Origin: Roseobacter sp.
GTDB lineage: Bacteria > Pseudomonadota > Alphaproteobacteria > Rhodobacterales > Rhodobacteraceae
Assembly: GCA_015665415.1 (NCBI GenBank)
Contig: JADFAE010000030.1
Coordinates: forward strand, 1-64,000
Length of the DNA stretch: 64,000 nucleotides
Direction: 5' to 3'
This document shows, one piece after another, positions 34,847 through 44,004 of this stretch. Position numbers and translations under genes: made by a program. Within the stretch, counting starts at the first letter, position 1. Each line of letters opens with the position of its first letter. Under the pieces are notes generated by a model. It saw only the letters and a list, made by a program, of their open reading frames with translations. It did not search any database and had not been told where the DNA came from.

Positions 34847-35758
34847 ATGACTTACGGAATTCTCTACATTGCAGGATATGGCCGGTCCGGCTCTACCATC
34901 CTGGATTTGTCCTTGGCGCGGCACCCACAGGCTGTCTCCGGTGGAGAGATTTATCGCGCGGCAGAGATCTTCTCTGATCCAGAGGCGCTTTGTACATGTG
35001 GCAACCGTCTTGCCGACTGTCCGGTTTGGGGACCGGTTCGCCCCATCTATGAAGAAAGTGCCAGAGGCTTTGGTGGCCTAACAGGTCTTCAGGAAGCGTT
35101 TTCCACCTACGAAGGCATCAAGGGTTTGCGCGCGATCCGGCGGGGCGGGCCAGACAGATCAAGTGAAATTGGTCTGGTCTGGGAGAAATTGAATACCCTG
35201 TCCTTTTCTGCTCTGGCGCGTAGCGCTGAAAACGCAACCTGGGTAGTCGATTCCTCCAAAACCGCCAGAGGTGCTGCAGCCCGGCCCGTGTTGCTGTCAC
35301 AGCTTACTGGCAATCAACTTATGCTCCTGCCCATGCAGCGCTCATTGCCGGGCGTTTTGGCCTCAGCCCGTAAAGGTTCCAATCGGGCAATGGAAAAGGG
35401 CCAGGCCAGCGGTGGATCCCTTTTTGTCGCCCGCAGCCTGATGGGATGGATTTTGGCCAATGCCTCCTCCCGGCGCAGCGCGACACTGGTGCCGCCAGAG
35501 AACGTCATGGCGCCTCTTTGGTACGAGGCCCTGCGCCGCGCGCCCAAGACAGAGCTTGAAACCATCCTGACGCATATCGGGTTGAATGCAGCCGAATGGA
35601 CTCGTCCGCGAAGCACAGAAAAGATCCATATGATAGGCGGGAACCGCACGCGGTTTACCAGTTCTGACGTGATCCAAGCCGATCTACCCAGTGGCGATCT
35701 GCTCACCCGGACAGCAATCCGTGCCGTCAACGCCATCAATCGTTTGGGCGTTGTCTAA
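34847..35758 (+). CDS. Sulfotransferase family protein
   Basis: A PAPS-dependent sulfotransferase-like protein of 303 residues. The 5'-phosphosulfate loop is GYGRSGSTILDLSLARHP at residues 10-27, the standard place. WVVDSSKTARGA corresponds to the second strand that carries the 3'-phosphate contact. IHMIGGNRTRF near residue 263 is also a family-like block. Two CXC/CXXC-like cysteines (LCTCGNRLADCPVWG) are often seen in this bacterial subgroup. It starts 13 bases after the flippase, so it probably adds sulfate groups to the exported polysaccharide. Transfer to another acceptor cannot be excluded. Confidence 0.82.
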   Translation: MTYGILYIAGYGRSGSTILDLSLARHPQAVSGGEIYRAAEIFSDPEALCTCGNRLADCPVWGPVRPIYEESARGFGGLTGLQEAFSTYEGIKGLRAIRRGGPDRSSEIGLVWEKLNTLSFSALARSAENATWVVDSSKTARGAAARPVLLSQLTGNQLMLLPMQRSLPGVLASARKGSNRAMEKGQASGGSLFVARSLMGWILANASSRRSATLVPPENVMAPLWYEALRRAPKTELETILTHIGLNAAEWTRPRSTEKIHMIGGNRTRFTSSDVIQADLPSGDLLTRTAIRAVNAINRLGVV

Positions 35759-35810
35759 AAGGCACAGAACCCGGCGGCAAAGCAGCGCTAAATAGCAGCC
35801 GTGTAAAGCG

Positions 35811-37964
35811 CTAGTTTGTATAGTATTTTTGGCCATATTTGGAATAGGCACCATATTGACCGCCATAACCGTAACGCTTCATCCCTTTGATGTTGATCTG
35901 GCTCAGAACCAGCCCGGAGGGATGAATGTTGATGCTCTCCAGCATGTGCAGCCCCTCGCGCACTTGGCTCCGATCGGTGCTGTCCCAATGCACCGCAAAC
36001 AAAAGCGCGTCGACATGTTGGGCAATAGTGCGCGCATCCGGGACGACCAGGACCGGCGGGGTATCAACGATGACTATGTCATATGTCGCACGGGCTTCGA
36101 CCATCAATGCAGCAAATCTTTCCGAAGAAAACAGATCCGCAACATTGGCTTGAGTTGTCCCCCCCAACAGAACATCTGCCCCGATCATTTCAGCCCTCTG
36201 CGCTGCAGCCAGCAAGGGGCTCTCTCCCGTCAAGACTGACATCAAACCGGTGCTTTGATCCGTGGCATTGAAATATTCACGAAAGATAAGCCGCCGCATG
36301 TCCCCCTCAATCAGCAAGACCTTCTTGCCAAGACCAGAGAAGCTCTGAGTCAACGCGAGCGACAGCAAGGTCTTTCCCTCACCTGGAATGGCCGAGGTCA
36401 GCATGATCACTTGAGGCGGGCGATCAGGGTTCGACAACATGACCGAGGTTCGAAGGTTTCGCACGGCTTCCGCCCCTGCCGAAGCCGGCTTGTCCTTGAG
36501 ATATTGGATGACAGTCTTTCGCTTGCGGCCCGGGAACTTTGGAATCTGGCCCAGCACTGTATATCCGGTACTTGCGGCCAAATGCTGCGCGGTTCGAAAG
36601 CGCTTGCTGAGAAACTCTTTCAGCACAAGACCGCCCGCCCCCACCAGCAGGCCAAGAACCCCTGCCAAGGCAAGAATACCCACCTTGTGAGGCGCAGAAG
36701 GGATCTCCGGCAGAATTGCATGCGATAGGAGCCGGCTGTCGGCCTGTTGGATCCCCTGCTGCACCGAGGTTTCCTTGAGACGGCCCAAAAAATACTCATA
36801 GATAGACCGGGCGGCCTCTGCTTCACGTGACAATTGCTGCAGCGTCACCAGATCCTTGGACTGACGCGCGATTTGCCCCTCAGTTGTGGCCAGGGACTGT
36901 GAAAGAGCCGCCTTTCGGGTTTGCATCCGGGCCAGGCCAAGCGTTTCAGTTTGCATGAACGCCGCGAATTTGGCGTCAAATTCATCGGTCTTCGCTTGGC
37001 TCAGCGCGGGATTATCAGCCAATCTCAGCAGTTCGGCGCGATCACCTTTGACTGCGGCCTCATCCAACAACAACAGGCGAGTGGCCAACAGCTCCGCCCG
37101 CTCGGTGGCCGCTTTCAAACGCTCTCGGGTGTCCTTGGCCTGGCGGTTCAACCCTTCCAAAGCTTCCGGACTAATCAGTTCGGTCCCTGCATTAAAATCT
37201 TTGACCGCAGCTTCTGCCCTTTCCAGGTCGGTCTGCAGATCGGCAACACGTTCCGTCAGCCAAAGCGTCGCGCGCTGTGTCGCCTCAAATTTCACCTCCA
37301 GCTGGTTCAGAACATACAGTTCCGCCAAGGTGTTGGCCATCTGCTTGGATTTTTCCGGATCCTCGGTGGTTGTCTTGACGTTGAACACATAGGTGTTGCG
37401 AATATTGGATATCGCAATGGCGGCCTGCACCGCAGTGGTGACAGTATCAAGCGTCTTCTCTGCCGTCGGCGCGGGCACCACCTGCGGCGCGCCCAGAACC
37501 AGTGTTTTGACAAAACCGACGCCGCTGCTGAACGACAAGCCCGTGTCATCGAGCAGCGCCACATTGAATTCCGGATCACTCACAAGATCCAGTTTGAGAA
37601 CCAGTTTCTTGATCAATTCCCGCGAGCGCAAAATCTCGACCTCGGTGTTGATGCTGGTCTGGTCACCGCCCAGCCCGGAAACAACGCTTTCAAAATCAAC
37701 CACCTGCTCTTGTCGGTTCTCCAGAGTGACAACTGCGGTTGTGGTATATTTTGGAACCGCCAGGGCATAGGCATAGTAGCCGCCAAAACCCAGGGCGATA
37801 GAGATCCAAAGGGCAACCCACCACTTGCCGCACCACAAGGTGCGGAACAACTGGCCCAGGTCGATCATATCCGTGTCGTCTGACTGTCCAGCGCTGACTT
37901 GCTGTCGTACGATCTGAGGCCCGAGGCCCTGACTGGAAATTTGTTTGACTTTATTCACATTCAC
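35811..37964 (-). CDS. Polysaccharide tyrosine autokinase, Wzc-like
   Basis: A Wzc/ExoP type protein of about 717 residues. A Wzz domain with the first membrane segment (WWVALWISIALGFGGYYAYAL) is followed by long coiled-coil stretches and a second membrane segment (VGILALAGVLGLLVGAGGLV). The cytoplasmic BY-kinase has Walker A TSAIPGEGKT, Walker A' VLLIEGDMRR and Walker B DIVIVDTPPVL. The tail is tyrosine-rich (MKRYGYGGQYGAYSKYG, then QKYYTN), the phosphorylation cluster. The GTG start at 37964 follows GAGGCGGAT; an upstream TTG at 37988 is possible. It regulates chain length and export with the Wza-like protein. It is transcribed toward the sulfotransferase gene. Confidence 0.9.
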   Translation of the reverse strand: MNVNKVKQISSQGLGPQIVRQQVSAGQSDDTDMIDLGQLFRTLWCGKWWVALWISIALGFGGYYAYALAVPKYTTTAVVTLENRQEQVVDFESVVSGLGGDQTSINTEVEILRSRELIKKLVLKLDLVSDPEFNVALLDDTGLSFSSGVGFVKTLVLGAPQVVPAPTAEKTLDTVTTAVQAAIAISNIRNTYVFNVKTTTEDPEKSKQMANTLAELYVLNQLEVKFEATQRATLWLTERVADLQTDLERAEAAVKDFNAGTELISPEALEGLNRQAKDTRERLKAATERAELLATRLLLLDEAAVKGDRAELLRLADNPALSQAKTDEFDAKFAAFMQTETLGLARMQTRKAALSQSLATTEGQIARQSKDLVTLQQLSREAEAARSIYEYFLGRLKETSVQQGIQQADSRLLSHAILPEIPSAPHKVGILALAGVLGLLVGAGGLVLKEFLSKRFRTAQHLAASTGYTVLGQIPKFPGRKRKTVIQYLKDKPASAGAEAVRNLRTSVMLSNPDRPPQVIMLTSAIPGEGKTLLSLALTQSFSGLGKKVLLIEGDMRRLIFREYFNATDQSTGLMSVLTGESPLLAAAQRAEMIGADVLLGGTTQANVADLFSSERFAALMVEARATYDIVIVDTPPVLVVPDARTIAQHVDALLFAVHWDSTDRSQVREGLHMLESINIHPSGLVLSQINIKGMKRYGYGGQYGAYSKYGQKYYTN

Positions 37965-38110
37965 ATCCGCCTCAAAACACAACCCCAAGCGGTACTAAAC
38001 CTCTAACGCCACACCTTTCTTTTCACAACCTATTGCGACCAATCGGCGGCTGGAACACGCAAAAAAATCTTACGAACATAGCTGTTTAAAAACCTTCCCT
38101 TATCGCGGCT

Positions 38111-39217
38111 TCATTCAGCAGGGACAACCTTTGGTACAGTCAGCTTCTTTCCCGGACGGAGCACTCGGGAGCGCGCAGAGATTAGCCCCAGACGATAGCT
38201 CAGCACAAAGAGCAGTCCGAAAAACACCAGGGCAAGAAAGGCCGCTGCTGAATTGTCCCACAGGAAGACCCCGGTAATGACGGGCATCGAGATCAGGGGC
38301 AGCAACACACTTGTCGCCAAAGGGTTCGCCGTGCGGCGCATATTGCGCCCCAAAAAGAAGATCTCCAGCCCCCGCAGGACCAGTTGATGGAAATGCAGCC
38401 GATCTGCTGTATCGAGACGGACCCCGTTGCTCAGACGGCGAAAAATCGCAAAAAGCGTATCTGCCAAAGGCCAGAAGAACAGCAAGAACAAAGCCCAGGT
38501 CGATGTGGCAGGCTCAAAATGCAGGATCACCAACCCGGTCCAGGTCAGCATATAGCCAATGATATAGGCGCCGCCGTCACCAAGAAAAACCAGACCAAAG
38601 GGGAAATTGAAGACAAAGAACCCGGCGATGGAAACCGCAGTGATTACGCTCATGGTGACAACTTGGGGTTGCCCCGATTGGACCGCAATGCCGGCCAGGC
38701 CCGCCGCGATCAAAATACCGGTGCCAGAGGCCAACCCGTTCAACCCATCAATCAGATTGAAGGCATGGCAATAGCTGGCGACAACAAAGAGAGTGATCAA
38801 CACGGCAAAGGGCGTAAAGGCAAAGGCCCATTCCAACCCGTAGGAATCTGCAGTGGTGATCCAGATCCCGGTGATCCAGACGGCAATCCCTGCCGACAAA
38901 ACAGTCGCAAGGTAGCGGATCCTGGTCGAAATACGGCGCGAAAGATCTTCCGCCAGCCCGGTGAGGAACATCGGCAGTCCCGTCAACAGAAGGACAAGAT
39001 ACATCGGCTCCCCCCGAAACCATGCCAGCCCCCCTCCCATTGCCATCCCCGCCAGGACAGCAACGCCGCCTATCCGTGGAGTAGGCACCGTGTGGGAGGC
39101 CTGAACCGCAAGAGTATCAACATCCGCACCGGTGAATTTCAAATGCCGATGCTTAGTAATAATCAAAATTGCACAGACAACAATTGACGCAAAAAGCGAA
39201 ATCCAAAAAATAGACAT
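38111..39217 (-). CDS. Undecaprenyl-phosphate sugar-1-phosphate transferase, MraY/WecA family
   Basis: A polytopic transferase of 368 residues that loads the first phosphosugar on the lipid carrier. The family blocks are visible: TPRIGGVAVLAGMAMGGGLAW after the first segments, AFNLIDGLNGLASGTGI with the catalytic aspartate pair region, and VFLGDGGAYIIGYMLTW. The late region RRLSNGVRLDTADRLHFHQLVLRG carries the H-x-H motif for the sugar-phosphate donor. The ATG at 39217 was preferred to TTG at 39223. It begins polymer synthesis for this cluster and probably lies in one transcript with wzc. Confidence 0.9.
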   Translation of the reverse strand: MSIFWISLFASIVVCAILIITKHRHLKFTGADVDTLAVQASHTVPTPRIGGVAVLAGMAMGGGLAWFRGEPMYLVLLLTGLPMFLTGLAEDLSRRISTRIRYLATVLSAGIAVWITGIWITTADSYGLEWAFAFTPFAVLITLFVVASYCHAFNLIDGLNGLASGTGILIAAGLAGIAVQSGQPQVVTMSVITAVSIAGFFVFNFPFGLVFLGDGGAYIIGYMLTWTGLVILHFEPATSTWALFLLFFWPLADTLFAIFRRLSNGVRLDTADRLHFHQLVLRGLEIFFLGRNMRRTANPLATSVLLPLISMPVITGVFLWDNSAAAFLALVFFGLLFVLSYRLGLISARSRVLRPGKKLTVPKVVPAE

Positions 39218-39591
39218 ACCCAAAACTTACAAAAGACTATCCAGGACATCATTGGTACATGGGTCGCCATTCCTCCCGTAGTAAATATATTGAAAAATCG
39301 TCAGAAAAACCGAACACAAAGGCAGATAAGGGCCTCCCCTTGGAAAAATGGCGCAACATTTTGAAAACAAACGAACTTAATGCATAAGAATCACCCTAAA
39401 GCGCCACTCAAAAGAAATTCGCCAAAAATAACGAACGCATAATTTCACGCATATTTATTACCCCATTCCTGAAGTCAACCATCCCAGTCGCATAAATCCA
39501 ACCAGAATGAAAAGAGAAAGCCTCGCGTCCTTTTGTTATCGATTCTGCGCTCGCTCAAAAAAAATACATCCAGGGCTGACTAGCACAGATC
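39218..39591. other. AT-rich intergenic region
   Basis: About 370 bases of clearly AT-richer DNA than the flanks, with runs of A near 39350-39440 and 39545-39565. No gene or clear terminator was seen. It separates the wecA-like gene start from the end of the yjbF-like gene and likely holds a promoter. Confidence 0.5.
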
Positions 39592-40233
39592 CTAAAACGC
39601 ATCCTGAGGTATATCCCGCAGGTTGACGGACCCCAGAAAATCACCCAGCCATTGCCGCGATTGAATGATCTGCCCCCTTTCCGCGCCGACCCAATAGGAA
39701 TTGACAAAGGTCTGATCCAGGCTGCGGCAGGTCTCCGACATCTGGCGTGCGGGTGTCAGGGCCCCCAAAAGAGTGGCAGGCCTGTCGCCGAGGTCCTTGA
39801 TCTCGCATTTGTAACTGCGGGTCCGGGTTTCGTCGTTTCCAGTAAGGAAGCTATGGAACCGCACCACCTGGCCCGCCTGCCCCGCGTGAACTGCGGCCAG
39901 GGATTGTGTGACATCAGAGGTCATCATACCGCCACCAAACCCCCGGGTTCCCACAACCATACCGCCCTGCAGAATCAGGGTTCCGCCATCCACCGACAGC
40001 CAGGTTTCAATCCCGCCACGGGCGGATTCCAAAGCCACCACACCCACCAGATCGGTTTTCTCAAAGCTCACCTGCATGCGCGGCGCACGCCCATCGATCA
40101 AGGCCTGAACCCTTGGGTCGGGCGCAACCGAACCCGGCCGCAACACTTGGCGCAGCTGCTGCAAATTGTCGGTGTCATTGCTACAGCCCGAAATCAGAGA
40201 GGCCCCCATCAGGACAAATGCCGCCAGCTTCAT
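39592..40233 (-). CDS. yjbF: YjbF/GfcB-family lipoprotein
   Basis: A lipoprotein of 213 residues. The signal MKLAAFVLMGASLISGC ends in a lipobox (ISGC). The mature part has the YjbF/GfcB pattern: LESARGGIETWLSVDGGTLILQGGMVVGTRGFGGGMMTSD, then a conserved cysteine pair (YKCEIKD and ETCRSLD) and FVNSYWVGAERGQIIQSRQWLG near the end. Its ATG overlaps the yjbH stop (ATGA), so it is read after yjbH. YjbEFGH-type genes make or export an extracellular polysaccharide. Confidence 0.88.
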   Translation of the reverse strand: MKLAAFVLMGASLISGCSNDTDNLQQLRQVLRPGSVAPDPRVQALIDGRAPRMQVSFEKTDLVGVVALESARGGIETWLSVDGGTLILQGGMVVGTRGFGGGMMTSDVTQSLAAVHAGQAGQVVRFHSFLTGNDETRTRSYKCEIKDLGDRPATLLGALTPARQMSETCRSLDQTFVNSYWVGAERGQIIQSRQWLGDFLGSVNLRDIPQDAF

Positions 40234-42329
40234 CGGTAAAACCGCCCCCATTGCCCAAAAATCCGATCTGCGCGCGCCTCGCGGGTATAATTGTACAGGC
40301 GGTTCGGCACGCTCAGTCGGGCCCCACCATCGCGCAGAATCGGCCGGATCACCTGGCGCAGCCGGGTCTTGCTCGACTTGCCGGTAATCCAGGAGAGCGG
40401 CACCTCAAAACGGATGCCTTTGTCAAAAGAACCCTCGCCAAAATCCGTGGCAGAGACATTAGTGAGAGTCGCAAAGGCCCCCACTTTGAAACCATTGTTG
40501 AACTCTCGATCCAGACCAAAGGTGACCCCAATATCACCCGCCAGATAGCGGCCCGCATCAATCTGCAGATGATAGTCCCCGGGCATGTTGTAATACATTG
40601 AGGCATGGCCGGTGACGACGTCGTAGTCTTGAAACCCAAATAACATGTCAAAATCACGTTGCTTGACGTAATTGATCTCCGCCCCAACGGCAAAACGACT
40701 GTCTGTCGGATACCAAAGCAGCTCAGCTGAAACACCGCCAAACATCTCTTCAAGATAGCCCGCCGAAACCCGGGCAAACAGATCCTTGCCGGGACGCCAC
40801 AGGTATTGCGCGGTCAAGGTGTTAAGCTGCACATCGGAGTGCCGCGCATATTCCGCCCAGTCCGAGCGCACATGCGGCAAGACCGAATCCGAGACCCGCG
40901 TTGTATCGGAGAGCGTACTGGACAAAGGGTGTCGGATCATCCCCAGAAAGGTCAGCCCGGGACGGGCCACATAGCTGGCGCTCGCCCCGACGCCGAGCTC
41001 ATAGCGCAGGGGGTTGTCAGGATCAAAAAAGGACAAGCGCCCATAGGGCCCCAGGTGGTAGGTCAGATGCGGATAGGCCTCTTGCATCGCGCCCTGCGGC
41101 AAGGCACGGACCTCGTCCAGAAGCTGGGATCGGGCCAGCGTGCGCCAGGCCCCGTCCAATTCGGTTTCGAGTTCATACAGATCCGCGCGGCGAATTTTGA
41201 CGGTGGTGATGGGCAATCCCTGACGGCGCAGGGTAATCGAAAAAACCTCAACCGACAGCGGCAGGGTATTGGCCAATGCGCGTGCAATCCGCCCGATGGC
41301 CTGTGCCGTAGCATTGAACCTGTTGTTTTCCACGTCGACTCTGGCCTGAATGCCTTGGATTTGGAACCCCACCAGCCGCTGCCCCTGTTGTTCCAACCGG
41401 TGGCGCAGCACCTCCTGGGCAGCGGCCTCTGCTGCCACCTGATCCGGCAGATTCCAGCTGGCAGCTGCAACATGCTGCGCCGCCGTCAACGCCGGGGCTG
41501 CCGCATCCTGCCCCCCAGGTGCTCGGGCCTTTCTCGGATCAAGCATATAGCTGACCTGCAGACCAAGGGTCGCGCCGTACATATAGTAACCGGTTAGCGA
41601 CAGACCGTTGTTGAAACGGTAGCGCGCGCCCAGATTGATCGGGCTGCCGGCATCAAAGCCAATCGTCGTTGTTTCGCGCGGATAGGTGTCAGAGGAGTAC
41701 TCAGCCATCAGCGACAGACGGTTGTTTGCATTATATTGCAGCCCCGCGAACACGGCCGCCGGACCGCGAAACCACTGGTTCGCGCTGAATTGCCCGCCCG
41801 GCCCCAAAGTCCCGGTGGGACGCGTGTCAAAGCGGCTGTCCAGCAGGCCAAGAGGGTTTGAAAAACTGTTGCGCTGTCCCAGACGCCCCCAGCCCATACC
41901 AGCGGTAATTTTCAAACGGTCTGCAAAGGTCTTGGTCGCAACCAGATACTCCCCACTGTACAGCCCGGTGCCGCCGAAATCGCGCAAACCAATTGCCCAG
42001 GCCGGACCCCGCCTGCTCTCGTGGCGGATCTGGTAGTGGATATCAAAACTGCGGTCATAGCGGCTTTCGGCGCCGCCGGCGTTGAAATCCTTGATGTAGG
42101 AATACCGAAAACTTCCATAAACACGCGGCAACATCTGGAATGTGATGGTATTGCGATTGGTATCCTGCATCACAAAACCCGTGACGGCCAGATTGCCATC
42201 CGGCATCACTTCGGCCGTCGGCATGTCGATCAAACCCGGGGTCCCATAGGTCGACAAGCTTTGCGCCCGAACCGTTCCGGGGACCGTTAACAAAAGGCCT
42301 ATAAAAATAAAACTTGCGATAAATCGCAT
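40230..42329 (-). CDS. yjbH: YjbH-family exopolysaccharide outer-membrane protein
   Basis: A protein of 699 residues with a signal peptide (MRFIASFIFIGLLLTVPG, then TVRAQ) and the YjbH opening STYGTPGLIDMPTAEVMPDGNLAVTG. Alternating aromatic strands throughout the N- and C-terminal parts indicate an outer-membrane beta-barrel; the middle (about residues 300-400) carries a soluble segment. Members are the GfcD/YjbH group and act in polysaccharide secretion. The gene starts 138 bases from the divergent phosphatase gene and overlaps yjbF by four bases. Confidence 0.88.
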   Translation of the reverse strand: MRFIASFIFIGLLLTVPGTVRAQSLSTYGTPGLIDMPTAEVMPDGNLAVTGFVMQDTNRNTITFQMLPRVYGSFRYSYIKDFNAGGAESRYDRSFDIHYQIRHESRRGPAWAIGLRDFGGTGLYSGEYLVATKTFADRLKITAGMGWGRLGQRNSFSNPLGLLDSRFDTRPTGTLGPGGQFSANQWFRGPAAVFAGLQYNANNRLSLMAEYSSDTYPRETTTIGFDAGSPINLGARYRFNNGLSLTGYYMYGATLGLQVSYMLDPRKARAPGGQDAAAPALTAAQHVAAASWNLPDQVAAEAAAQEVLRHRLEQQGQRLVGFQIQGIQARVDVENNRFNATAQAIGRIARALANTLPLSVEVFSITLRRQGLPITTVKIRRADLYELETELDGAWRTLARSQLLDEVRALPQGAMQEAYPHLTYHLGPYGRLSFFDPDNPLRYELGVGASASYVARPGLTFLGMIRHPLSSTLSDTTRVSDSVLPHVRSDWAEYARHSDVQLNTLTAQYLWRPGKDLFARVSAGYLEEMFGGVSAELLWYPTDSRFAVGAEINYVKQRDFDMLFGFQDYDVVTGHASMYYNMPGDYHLQIDAGRYLAGDIGVTFGLDREFNNGFKVGAFATLTNVSATDFGEGSFDKGIRFEVPLSWITGKSSKTRLRQVIRPILRDGGARLSVPNRLYNYTREARADRIFGQWGRFYR

Positions 42330-42467
42330 AAGTCACCCAAGAATCTTTACAGAAAAAATCTAGCAAAATATTGAACTGGATTAACAACCCAAACGATAAT
42401 AAACAACCACCACCCATGACCTGCGCCTGAAATAACACATTTATCCCCTCGCATAGGAGCCACCCCC

Positions 42468-43196
42468 ATGAGGCGTTCTTGGATTTCCAATTTGCGGCGC
42501 AAATCAACCGCGTTTGCGCCGATTGCACCGGACCACCCATTCTACGTTATTGGTGACATTCATGGTCGCGCTGATCTTTTGGCCAGGGCATTGGACCAAT
42601 TGCCCCCCGGCGTCCCGATCATTTGCGTTGGAGACTATATTGATCGCGGTGAAAACAGCGCCCAGGTTTTGCAGATGTTACAGGGTCGTTCGGATATTCA
42701 ATGCCTCAAAGGCAATCACGAAGAGATGCTGCTCAGATTTCTCGATGACCCGCAAAGCCAAGGGCCACACTGGCTGCGCCATGGCGGACTGCAAACACTT
42801 GCAAGCTATGGCATTACCGGGGTGACCGAGACCAGTGAAGACGCGGCCCTGATCTGGTCTCAGGAGGCTCTGGCAACAGCCATGGGGGCACAACTGATTT
42901 CCTGGATCCGGACACTGAAGCTCTTCTATAGCTGCGGAAATGTGGCGGTTACCCACGCCGGTGCCGCGCCCAATGTGGCGCTGGAGGACCAGCAACAACG
43001 CCACTTGCTTTGGGGGCATCCGAACTTTGTCGGCTCCCCACGAAAGGATGGCACCTGGATTGTCCATGGCCATACAATTGTCAATGCGCCCACAGCTAGG
43101 CAGGGGCGTATTTCGATTGATACCGGTGCCTATGCCACCGGCAAACTAACCGTTGCCAGCCTCCATGCCGGGGGGGTTGAGTTCCTGGAATTCTGA
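42468..43196 (+). CDS. PPP-family serine/threonine protein phosphatase-like
   Basis: A metallophosphoesterase of 242 residues with the PPP signature set: VIGDIHGRADLLARAL, VGDYIDRGENS and LKGNHEEMLLRF, followed by VTHAGAAP and WIVHGHTIV for the remaining metal histidines. PrpA-like bacterial protein phosphatases and diadenosine polyphosphate hydrolases share these motifs. AGGAG precedes ATG 42468. Being divergent from yjbH and next to a tyrosine-kinase polysaccharide system, it may regulate exopolysaccharide formation, but no direct link is visible. Confidence 0.87.
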   Translation: MRRSWISNLRRKSTAFAPIAPDHPFYVIGDIHGRADLLARALDQLPPGVPIICVGDYIDRGENSAQVLQMLQGRSDIQCLKGNHEEMLLRFLDDPQSQGPHWLRHGGLQTLASYGITGVTETSEDAALIWSQEALATAMGAQLISWIRTLKLFYSCGNVAVTHAGAAPNVALEDQQQRHLLWGHPNFVGSPRKDGTWIVHGHTIVNAPTARQGRISIDTGAYATGKLTVASLHAGGVEFLEF

Positions 43197-43274
43197 CCCC
43201 TCAAAGGCAGTCTGCTAGAACTCGGACCAGTCCCAAATTCAGGCGTGCTTAAATCACAGGCCCATGATGCCAGA

Positions 43275-43613
43275 TCAATTGGTGCCTGTCGTACTGGTTG
43301 TTCCAGTCGTGCCCGTGGTTGATCCCCCAGCGCCCGCTGCCACCGCAGCCCCAAGAACACCAGCTACCGGGGCAATCAGCGGCGCAAAGTTGGTTACGCC
43401 GAGCCCCGCAGCCGGAACACCGCCATTTGCCAACCAGGTAACGCAAATGTCTTTTTGCGCAGCCGTCAGGTTTTCAATATTGCTGTCACGACAAAGACAT
43501 TGCTCTTGGTTCGCGTTTTCAGGTTTTTCACAGGACAGTTGTTCAACAGCGGAGAAGGCAGGGCCTCCCAGAGATGCGATTGATATCGCGACGATCAAAT
43601 TTTTCCGGACCAT
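43275..43613 (-). CDS. Small secreted protein with Gly/Thr-rich tail
   Basis: A protein of 112 residues without a family I recognise. From ATG 43613 (GAGG ten bases ahead) it opens with a signal peptide, MVRKNLIVAISIASLGGPAFSA. The mature part has four cysteines (LSCEKPE, QCLCRD, ICVTWLANGG), then a small-residue hydrophobic stretch LIAPVAGVLGAAVAAGAGG and a tail of GTTG/STTG-type repeats. The layout suggests an exported, perhaps surface-anchored or matrix protein. It lies next to the polysaccharide genes and converges with the phosphatase gene. Confidence 0.7.
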   Translation of the reverse strand: MVRKNLIVAISIASLGGPAFSAVEQLSCEKPENANQEQCLCRDSNIENLTAAQKDICVTWLANGGVPAAGLGVTNFAPLIAPVAGVLGAAVAAGAGGSTTGTTGTTSTTGTN

Positions 43614-44004
43614 TTTAAAACAACCTCTATCACCCAAATTGCAGATATCCATCCTGCCTCAAAACACTATAGGCCGATATATTGAGGCAAGTCGTCAGGC
43701 ATGTCAGCCCCTCCCTTTTAGGCAGAACGCCGCCAATTCTCAATTTTCACGGCATGATACAGAAACACATCTGCGCTGAAACAATATCTTGTCAAAACGC
43801 GCATGCTGACAAGTCACACCCCGCGATTTCCGCCATACTTTTGCGGACATTTTGTGAAATTTAAACCATTTGACGGCAAGCTGATATTCCTTCCGGCCTT
43901 GCCGAGTTGATTTTTGTGAGAAATCCACTATTACGCCACAAGAATTCATCACAGCTTGCGTTGTATTGCACCCGTTTGAACAAGTATCTGCCTGGAGCCT
44001 GGCG
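43614..44004. other. Divergent intergenic region with inverted repeat
   Basis: About 390 bases without a gene, between the small secreted protein and the GAF protein. CTTGTCA (43788-43794) and TGACAAG (43807-43813) form a 7-base inverted repeat with a 12-base spacer, a possible operator for either gene. The rest is AT-rich promoter-like DNA. Confidence 0.5.
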
